A stretch of DNA of 6,850 bases from Kiritimatiellia bacterium (GTDB lineage Bacteria > Verrucomicrobiota > Kiritimatiellia > RFP12 > UBA1067), in assembly GCA_904502135.1 (NCBI GenBank), contig CAJGDE010000096.1, positions 1 to 6,850 of the forward strand. Reading direction: 5' to 3'. Position 1 is the stretch's first letter. Every line of letters begins with the position of its first letter. This document shows positions 1 to 4,584 of the stretch, piece by piece. The notes under the pieces were generated by a model, which did not search any database, was not told where the DNA came from, and was given only the letters and a program-made list of their open reading frames with translations. Position numbers and translations under genes: made by a program.

Positions 1-202
1 CGTACGGCTTGAACGGACCGCGCGTGTTGTAGCATCGGTCAACATGTCGGTATCCCCAACGGATTGAGCCATCGGACAAGGGCATGTAAAGCTCATCAAG
101 CCGCGCCCGTATCTCCGCCTGCGTCAGAAACTGCGCCGCGTCGAGCGAACAGACGCCCAGGACAGTCAAGCCAAACACGACCAGAGATCGTTTCTTATTC
201 AT
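1..202 (-). CDS. N-terminus of an exported protein of unknown function (partial, cut by window edge)
   Basis: This is a reading frame on the minus strand that starts with ATG at 202-200 and runs off the left edge after 67 codons. The start is well supported: a perfect AAGGAGG (216-210) lies 7 bases upstream. The protein begins MNKKRSLVVFGLTVLGVCSL, followed by DAAQF: a basic n-region and a hydrophobic core, which is a typical Sec signal peptide with likely cleavage after the DAA. The mature start reads FLTQAEIRARLDELYMPLSD, then includes GSIRWGYRHVDRCYNTRG. I do not recognise a family from so short a stretch. Its start codon overlaps the stop of a short upstream frame (ATGA), which suggests translational coupling, and an extended -10 lies about 205 bases upstream. 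It has the same strand as the central operon but is separated from it by more than 600 bases and repeats, so it is probably a separate transcription unit. Confidence 0.75.
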   Translation of the reverse strand, partial: MNKKRSLVVFGLTVLGVCSLDAAQFLTQAEIRARLDELYMPLSDGSIRWGYRHVDRCYNTRGPFKPY

Positions 203-218
203 CCAACAACCTCCTTGA

Positions 219-237
219 TAAAAAGGGTCTGCCCCTT
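219..237 (-). terminator. Possible weak attenuator hairpin upstream of left-edge gene
   Basis: On the minus strand AAGGG (237-233) pairs with CCCTT (227-223) across a 5-base loop, and the CCCTT runs into further T residues (CCCTTTTTAT). This resembles a small intrinsic terminator placed directly before the AAGGAGG ribosome binding site. The 5-bp stem is weak, so it could be an attenuator or a chance match. Confidence 0.2.
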
Positions 238-262
238 CTGTATATGTTTTACTGTATATGTT
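238..262. repeat. 11-bp direct repeat CTGTATATGTT x2, 14-bp period
   Basis: CTGTATATGTT occurs at 238-248 and 252-262, separated by TTA. It lies in the leader of the left-edge gene, between the extended -10 and the Shine-Dalgarno. Tandem sites of this kind can bind a regulator, but the 14-bp period is not a helical repeat and no known operator is recognised. Confidence 0.5.
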
Positions 263-405
263 GTATTCATGCCACTTTCGCGCCACCAAGAACCATTGAG
301 AGAGATGTACCGCGTGTCGTTCGAGACGATACGGTCGGTGTCGCTCCAGTCAATCTGTCCGTTCAAGTTCATGTCGGAGACGGTCAGGGTTCGTTGGTCG
401 AGAGA

Positions 406-414
406 ATTATAGCA
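406..414 (-). promoter_or_regulatory. Extended -10 promoter element for the left-edge gene
   Basis: Read on the minus strand, the sequence is TGCTATAAT: a perfect TATAAT preceded by the TGn of an extended -10. The expected -35 position (about 429-434, CTCTCA) is a poor match, which an extended -10 can compensate for. Transcription would start near 399, giving a leader of about 200 bases before the ATG at 202. The position and match are seen; promoter activity is inferred. Confidence 0.55.
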
Positions 415-419
415 TATTA

Positions 420-444
420 AGGTGAAGGTGAGAGGTGAAGGTGA
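420..444. repeat. 12-bp direct repeat AGGTGAAGGTGA x2
   Basis: AGGTGAAGGTGA occurs at 420-431 and again at 433-444, separated by one base and itself built from GGTGA(A) units. It sits immediately upstream of the extended -10 (minus strand), across where a -35 or activator site would be. It may be a simple-sequence expansion or a regulator-binding site. Confidence 0.6.
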
Positions 445-481
445 AGAATTGCCCTAATTTACGGTGGCAACCATATCTGAC

Positions 482-558
482 CCTGTACGCGCCTATTCGC
501 TTTTACAGGAGTTTTTTCTAATGTCCTATGGATGAGAATTTAATGCGGAACATTCTCA
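482..558. repeat. Two short inverted repeats in a gene-free stretch
   Basis: CCTGTA (482-487) is the reverse complement of TACAGG (504-509) across 16 bases. TGAGAAT (533-539) is the reverse complement of ATTCTCA (552-558) across 12 bases. The second is the stronger and is followed by TTCTTTTTC on the plus strand, so it could act as a weak terminator in that direction or as a protein-binding site. Apart from these and the repeats to its left, I see nothing in 445-592. Confidence 0.35.
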
Positions 559-575
559 ATTCTTTTTCATGCTTC

Positions 576-672
576 GCCTCAATAAGGCTTGATATGGTGG
601 CGAGAAGCCCGGATGTGCGCCGGGGAGGACATATAGCATACACGCTTCATGCGGCGTAAGTGAGACTCGCCA
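576..672 (+). other. Stretch with nested inverted repeats, possible structured RNA
   Basis: TGGCGAG (598-604) pairs with CTCGCCA (666-672). Between them CCCGG (608-612) pairs with CCGGG (620-624), and ACGC (642-645) pairs with GCGT (654-657). Just before, GCCT (576-579) pairs with AGGC (585-588). The arrangement resembles a multi-arm RNA, but it matches no RNA family I know and overlaps the decayed coding repeat. Confidence 0.25.
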
Positions 673-839
673 GAGAGGAACGATGAATGAGCGTGGTATT
701 TCTATATTAAAAAATCGCCCATATCAAAAGGCGAGTACCGTTGGGCGAAAAAACGCCGCACGCTGACAAGACAAGAACGCAAGCAAGACGGAAAGGAAAG
801 CACAAGGAACACTCCACAGCGGTTACATGGGCGACATAA
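593..839 (+). pseudogene. Decayed copy of a small coding repeat (two frameshifts), related to the ORF at 6563-6826
   Basis: Three successive plus-strand frames carry peptide matches to the intact copy at the right end of the window. The frame through 593-742 reads CGVSETRQRGTMNE and then NRPYQKAST; the intact copy has RGVYSPRQRDGTFSDE and NRPYQKASA. The next frame (745 to about 792) reads AKKRRTLTRQERKQDGK against AKKRRTLTRQERKDGK. The last (801-839) reads HKEHSTAVTWAT and a stop, against HKEFSTAVA and a stop. Two indels break the frame. The only in-frame ATG (683-685, after AGAGAGGAA) would give a 27-residue product ending at 764-766. In the middle block all the base changes between copies that I can align keep the amino acid, apart from one inserted codon. 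I read this as a remnant of a repeated protein-coding element. The family itself is not recognised. Confidence 0.5.
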
Positions 840-851
840 CCGCTTGCCGTT
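712..851 (+). repeat. Left copy of a ~135-bp inverted repeat pair flanking the operon
   Basis: The segment starting AAATCGCCCATATCAAAAGG and ending in the hairpin AGCGGTTA...TAACCGCT followed by TGCCGTT matches the reverse complement of 6542-6674. By hand alignment identity is about 85% over some 130 aligned bases, with gaps of 1, 3 and 5 bases. Shared landmarks are TATCAAAAGGCGAGT, GGCGAAAAAACGCCGCACG, CACAAGGAA, ACAGCGGTT and CGACATAACCGCTT. The copy ends at the stop codon of the radical SAM gene. The two copies face each other across the operon. Confidence 0.85.
818..844 (-). terminator. Hairpin directly after the operon's last stop codon, possible terminator
   Basis: AGCGGTTA (818-825) and TAACCGCT (837-844) form a perfect 8-bp stem with an 11-base loop, starting 5 bases after the radical SAM stop codon. 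The downstream sequence on the minus strand is T-rich in patches (TGTTCCTTGTGCTTTCC) but has no uninterrupted U run, so this is a weak intrinsic terminator or a 3'-end stabilising hairpin. The same hairpin exists in the right repeat copy, so it belongs to the repeat rather than being specific to this gene. Confidence 0.4.
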
Positions 852-1689
852 ATTTTGGCGGCATCGTGTCTTTCATCCCAAGCGCCAAATATTTAGAACG
901 CGCATAATCAAGATACTCAAGTTCTACAATATCAGAATCGCGTATTCCGAGAGAACGAATGTACGAACGGCGCTTAATTAAATCAGCTCCATCAGTATAA
1001 CGCGGCACAACAAGAAGACGCACTTGCATTTTCGCCTTCGCTTGAACGAGACGCTCTAAATTGCGTTTGATAATCTTATTAGAAACACCGGTGCACTTGA
1101 TGTGAATACTTTCATCTTCCGCCTTGTAATCAGGTAGCCACACGTCAGTTACAGGCAAAAGTTTTTCTATTGCAGCTGGCGGCGCGTAAAGAGATGTATC
1201 AAGGCATGTGGTGAGACCTGCCTTGCGACAGGCTGAAAAAAACTCATACGCCCACTCCCAATAAAAAAGCGGCTCGCCGCCAGAAAGAGTCACCCCGCCG
1301 CCGGTACGCTCGTAAAAGGGCTTGTCCTCAAGCGCTTTTGCAACCAGCGCATCAATCGTCCATGGCTTGCCGTAAACTTTAAATGCTCGCGTGGGACATG
1401 TCGTCTCTGAAAAAGTACATTTCTTGCAACGCTTGCACAAATGTTTAAATCGCGCATGCTGGACATCAGGATGAATAGACTCGGGATTATGACACCAAAT
1501 ACACCGCAAAGGACAGCCCTTTACAAAAAATGTCGTGCGCATGCCAGGGCCGTCGTGAATCGCCATACGCTTAGTGTCGAGCATAAGAGGCGTTTTAACC
1601 ATGCGTTCTTTGGCTACGAGAATTTGCGGCATAAAAAGCCCAGCCGCGCCCGCAACGCCTGTAGAAACGAAGCTTCTTCGATCTATCAC
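850..1689 (-). CDS. Radical SAM protein, glycyl-radical-enzyme-activase type, with Tat-like signal
   Basis: 279 aa. Residues 41-70 match the start of glycyl radical enzyme activases (HDGPGMRTTFF, then GCPLRCIWCHNPES). The radical SAM cluster ligands are C59, C63 and C66 (CxxxCxxC). A second, ferredoxin-like Cys set follows (C85, C88, C91, C98), and LSGGEP at 135-140 is the SAM-binding motif. The family's DTSG is DTSL here (164-167); DYK (187-189), TG (200-201) and NLERL (210-214) are retained. Family members cleave SAM in the cytoplasm to place a glycyl radical on a partner enzyme; no partner is in the window. The oddity is residues 1-26: MIDRRSFVSTGVAGAAGLF resembles a twin-arginine signal, which is not expected for this family. 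The start is GTG, with GGAAAGGG 9 bases upstream; an internal start at M30 lacks a clear Shine-Dalgarno. It is the last gene of the operon, 30 bases after the GH39-like gene. The fold is near certain; partner and location are open. Confidence 0.88.
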   Translation of the reverse strand: MIDRRSFVSTGVAGAAGLFMPQILVAKERMVKTPLMLDTKRMAIHDGPGMRTTFFVKGCPLRCIWCHNPESIHPDVQHARFKHLCKRCKKCTFSETTCPTRAFKVYGKPWTIDALVAKALEDKPFYERTGGGVTLSGGEPLFYWEWAYEFFSACRKAGLTTCLDTSLYAPPAAIEKLLPVTDVWLPDYKAEDESIHIKCTGVSNKIIKRNLERLVQAKAKMQVRLLVVPRYTDGADLIKRRSYIRSLGIRDSDIVELEYLDYARSKYLALGMKDTMPPK

Positions 1690-1719
1690 GGACTTAAACC
1701 CTTTCCTCTGCCGCTTTTT

Positions 1720-3108
1720 TTACTCAACTTCAATAAACGCGAAAGAGGATGGAACTAAAGTCAACTCAATAGTTCCATCTGCAGTCGCTTCGAGCGGATA
1801 CTCCGTGTAAATGCGCCAATCATCGGTCAAGTGGCAACGATAGAGCCTTGCCTTCGGGAGATTGAAGCGAACCGTAATGTCCCTACGAACATTATCGTCA
1901 TTCGTGTAGCGCGAGAGATAAATAGCAAGTCTGCCCGTATCTGAACGCGCCGCAACCGCAAAAAGATCATTCATCTCTTTGTCTTTCGGATCAAGCGTAC
2001 ATTTGATTTGTTCCGGATATTCCTTGAGCATCCGTCCCCACGCGTAAAAAGGATAATATCCGCGCATCGGCTGGTGAGTAATCGACTCGAAAAGAATATT
2101 CATTCCGCCGTAAGTGCGCACATCGTAATACATCGCCATATCGATAGGCGAATTCTGACATTCCACCATCATTGCCGCCGCATAAGCGGCCGCCTTTTGA
2201 TTATATGCGCCGCTTTCGACTTGGCGAGAATAACGCCATTCGCCGCCTCGCCAGCCCTTTACATAATTCCATTCGTTATAAATCGACTCCGTCTTTTCGT
2301 AGCCGTGCTTATCAAGATATTCGCGCACTTCTCTACCTAAACGCGACGCCTCACGCGCATCTGAAACGTAACGGTGCCATGAATAAAAATCAAGCGGGAG
2401 TTTCGCTTTAGCGCAAGCGGGAATAAAAAAGTCCTTCCACCTGAATGGATGCGCCATAGCGGGGCCTCCGATCTTAAGATCAGGAAAGCGCGATTTCAAA
2501 TGCGTAATCGCCACCTTGAAAAACTCAAAAAACTCCTCTTTTGTCCCTGTCCACGTCTTTTTGTCCAAATCAGGCTCATTCCAAATCTCCCAATACTTAA
2601 TATCCCACTTCTTGCCATCCGCCCATCCTTCGGTATAGTGCGCGATAATGCGCTCGCATATCCGCGCCCATTTAGCATAATCCTTTGGCGGATTTACATG
2701 ATATGTCTTTCCCCACGGCTCAATGGATTGACCGAGCCTGAAAAACGGTTTGGTTCCTGCTTTGAACATCCAATCCAACGCCCTATCTGTAAGCGCAAAA
2801 TCGTAATTTTCGCTCTTTGTTTCATCAGCGTCAAAATTAGGAAATATAGCCGAAATATCAATTATATACGGTCCGCCGTATGTCCAGCTGTGGTTCATAT
2901 CATGCGTGCGCGCGAACGGTATGTTAGCCGCTTTATACGCCTTGCCTTGAACACTATTGGGACTGCACGGCCCGCAGTTGACTGCATTCATGGGCTTAAT
3001 CACACCTACCCGAACCGATGGATCGATTGAAATAGTCCAATCCGCCGCCAAAGCCGAGAAAGCGATTATAGCCGAAAACAAGGAAACCGTTTTTATTTTA
3101 GCGCACAT
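1720..3108 (-). CDS. Exported glycoside hydrolase, clan GH-A, GH39-like
   Basis: 462 aa, ATG start with AAGGATGG 6 bases upstream. Residues 1-22 (MCAKIKTVSLFSAIIAFSAL, then AA) form a Sec signal peptide. The body is a (beta/alpha)8-type hydrolase: YWEIWNEPD at 172-180 carries the clan GH-A Asn-Glu pair, with E178 as the likely acid/base, and SIYNEWNY at 275-282 puts E279 as the likely nucleophile. FYSWHRY (241-247) sits on the strand between, as in GH39 and related families. A C-terminal part from about 380, with AIYLSRYTNDDN and ending SSFAFIEVE, looks like the accessory beta-sandwich found in GH39/GH51-type enzymes. Such enzymes release sugars from xylosidic or related glycosidic bonds with retention of configuration; the exact substrate cannot be inferred. 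Other GH-A families remain possible. Third gene of the operon, 19 bases after the esterase, consistent with joint glycan breakdown. Confidence 0.85.
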   Translation of the reverse strand: MCAKIKTVSLFSAIIAFSALAADWTISIDPSVRVGVIKPMNAVNCGPCSPNSVQGKAYKAANIPFARTHDMNHSWTYGGPYIIDISAIFPNFDADETKSENYDFALTDRALDWMFKAGTKPFFRLGQSIEPWGKTYHVNPPKDYAKWARICERIIAHYTEGWADGKKWDIKYWEIWNEPDLDKKTWTGTKEEFFEFFKVAITHLKSRFPDLKIGGPAMAHPFRWKDFFIPACAKAKLPLDFYSWHRYVSDAREASRLGREVREYLDKHGYEKTESIYNEWNYVKGWRGGEWRYSRQVESGAYNQKAAAYAAAMMVECQNSPIDMAMYYDVRTYGGMNILFESITHQPMRGYYPFYAWGRMLKEYPEQIKCTLDPKDKEMNDLFAVAARSDTGRLAIYLSRYTNDDNVRRDITVRFNLPKARLYRCHLTDDWRIYTEYPLEATADGTIELTLVPSSFAFIEVE

Positions 3109-3127
3109 AACTTACCATCCTTATTTT

Positions 3128-4546
3128 TTATTTTGTCACTTCAACTTTCATTCTGAACGGACCTGCCGGAAGGCCCGCGCCGTTTACGAGATTCGGCGTC
3201 GAAGCGTTATAGGGGGCGAAGCGGACATTTGTAGGCTCGGTAACTCCTTCAGCCGTCAATACAACTTCATCGCCCTCGATTTTCGCGCAGGCGCTTTTCC
3301 ACTGCCCCTTCGCGGCGCAAAGCTCAAAATTCGTCGGCGCAAGAGCATCGCGCGTTTTCAAACCTTCGGCGTTCTCGAATTTGACACGGACCGTCGCGCC
3401 TTCGACTTTCGCGCTGACGGCTACAGGCGTCTTCCACGGACGCGTGAACTTACCGTATACGCGGTCAAGAACCTGATCTGCTAAGCGCATTCCCACCGTA
3501 CGCTTGTCGTCTGGATGAATGTCGTTTATATTGCCGACATCATTGATGACCGTATAGCCGCTGTTGGGAACTCTCTGCGGAACACGAGCCTGAGTCTCTT
3601 GGATAACTGGCAGCACTCCGCCTTTCGGATTATCATACTTAAACGGTGCAAGCTGCACGAGAAAATACGGAAAATCCCCCTGCCCCCATTCACGTCTCCA
3701 GCCGCGAACAAGAGCGACGGTCTTATCAAGATACGCCGCCCCGTCGGCGCGGTTCGCGCACCCCTGATACCAGATCGAACCTTTTATCGCGTAAGGAACA
3801 AGGCCTGACACCATCCCGTTCCAAAGAACGGTGGGCACATCCTGGCGGCGCTTCCACGCTTTAAGATTCTGCAAAAGCCACAAATCATCCTGATGCGCGG
3901 CGGGAGTCCACGCTTCGATACGTGTGCCGCCCCACGAACAGTTGATGAGACCTACGGGAACGCCAAGCTCCTTCATCAGCGTTTCGCCGAAAATATACGC
4001 GACCGCACTCTGAGGGCGAACGCTTTCCGGCGTTGTCTTCACCCACTTTGCCTTTACAACATCTTCAAGCGGCTTTTCAGAAGCTGTCCGGGGAACCTTG
4101 AAATGGCGAAGAAGAGGATAGTTCGCCGAAAGCTTCTCCTTCTCCCAGTTTTTTATTCTGCGCGTCTTGCAATGCGCAAGGCCGCACATAGGGTATTCCA
4201 TGTTGCTTTGGCCAGAGCAGAACCACACTTCACCGACCACGACATTGGTAAAGACTATTTCATTCTCGCCTTTGACGCGAAAATCACGACCTTTCGATTC
4301 CGCTTCAAGAGGCTCTAAGTCAACTCTCCATCTGCCATCTTTACCGGCCTGTGTCACAAGAGACTGCCCTGCAAATTCAACGGTGATTTTTTCTCCGCTC
4401 TTCGCTTTTCCCCAGACAGGAACGCGCTGCGAGCGCTGAAGAACCATGTCGTCACCGAATATCTTAGGCAATTGAACGGCGTGGAGCGAAAACGCGAAGA
4501 GCGTTGCGCCAACGGCGAAATTCATCTTAACAATCAACTTATTCAT
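3128..4546 (-). CDS. Sialate O-acetylesterase-like exported esterase (SASA/SGNH family)
   Basis: 472 aa. I chose ATG at 4546-4544 because AAGGA lies 8 bases upstream. An in-frame GTG two codons earlier (4552) is too close to that site. Numbering here is from the ATG. Residues 1-23 (MNKLIVKMNFAVGATLFAFS, then LHA) are a signal peptide. VQLPKIFGDDMVLQR is the usual N-terminal start of bacterial members. VWFCSGQSNMEYPM (107-120) carries SGNH block I, with S114 of GQSN the likely nucleophile. INCSWGGTRIEAWTP (201-215) follows, and NDIHPDDK (341-348) provides the Asp-x-His pair. The C-terminus has NLVNGAGLPAGPFR, typical of the family. Enzymes of this type remove O-acetyl groups from sialic acids or other acetylated sugars. 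The usual WYQGESN is WYQGCAN here (259-265), losing a well-conserved Glu. Second gene of the operon, 38 bases after the oxidoreductase, presumably deacetylating the substrate of the neighbouring hydrolase. Confidence 0.9.
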   Translation of the reverse strand: MNKLIVKMNFAVGATLFAFSLHAVQLPKIFGDDMVLQRSQRVPVWGKAKSGEKITVEFAGQSLVTQAGKDGRWRVDLEPLEAESKGRDFRVKGENEIVFTNVVVGEVWFCSGQSNMEYPMCGLAHCKTRRIKNWEKEKLSANYPLLRHFKVPRTASEKPLEDVVKAKWVKTTPESVRPQSAVAYIFGETLMKELGVPVGLINCSWGGTRIEAWTPAAHQDDLWLLQNLKAWKRRQDVPTVLWNGMVSGLVPYAIKGSIWYQGCANRADGAAYLDKTVALVRGWRREWGQGDFPYFLVQLAPFKYDNPKGGVLPVIQETQARVPQRVPNSGYTVINDVGNINDIHPDDKRTVGMRLADQVLDRVYGKFTRPWKTPVAVSAKVEGATVRVKFENAEGLKTRDALAPTNFELCAAKGQWKSACAKIEGDEVVLTAEGVTEPTNVRFAPYNASTPNLVNGAGLPAGPFRMKVEVTK

Positions 4547-4584
4547 ACACACTTTCCTTTTTTCTTCATTACTGTCGTTGTTTT

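Larger units (their letters stand above)
199..372 (-). other. Short frame with dockerin/EF-hand-like loop, overlapping the next gene (small ORF or gene remnant)
   Basis: On the minus strand an open frame follows an in-frame TAG near 456 and ends at TGA 201-199, overlapping the next gene's ATG as ATGA. The first in-frame ATG is at 372-370, giving 57 residues. Just before and after it the frame reads TVSDMNLNGQIDWSDTDRIV. The pattern D-x-N-x-N-G-x-I-D-x-x-D matches the calcium-binding loop of dockerin type I and EF-hand domains. However, the first Asp lies one codon before the only ATG, there is no clear Shine-Dalgarno, and only one loop is present where dockerins have two. It could be a leader peptide coupled to the downstream gene, the decayed 3' end of a larger gene, or a conserved untranslated leader. 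The overlap is seen directly; the function is unknown. Confidence 0.35.

Noticed and set aside
64..420. Plus-strand 118-aa open frame over the left-edge gene
   Set aside because: It is antisense to a minus-strand gene with a signal peptide and perfect Shine-Dalgarno, has no family-like motifs and no good ribosome binding site.
420..446. CRISPR array
   Set aside because: Only two copies of a 12-bp unit separated by one base; no spacers.
543..659. Plus-strand 38-aa frame MRNILNSFSCFASIRLDMVA...
   Set aside because: Weak ribosome binding site, and it runs out of frame with the peptide conserved between the repeat copies; probably a chance frame through the repeat.
712..851. Classical insertion sequence with transposase
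   Set aside because: No transposase motif or frame of adequate length is visible in or beside either copy, and no target duplication could be recognised at the edges.
2449..3030. Plus-strand 193-aa open frame
   Set aside because: It is fully antisense to the GH39-like gene, whose catalytic motifs are clear; no independent motif or start signal.
4547..4552. GTG start two codons upstream for the esterase
   Set aside because: The GTG would sit only 2 bases from the AAGGA site, while the ATG at 4546 has an 8-base spacing.
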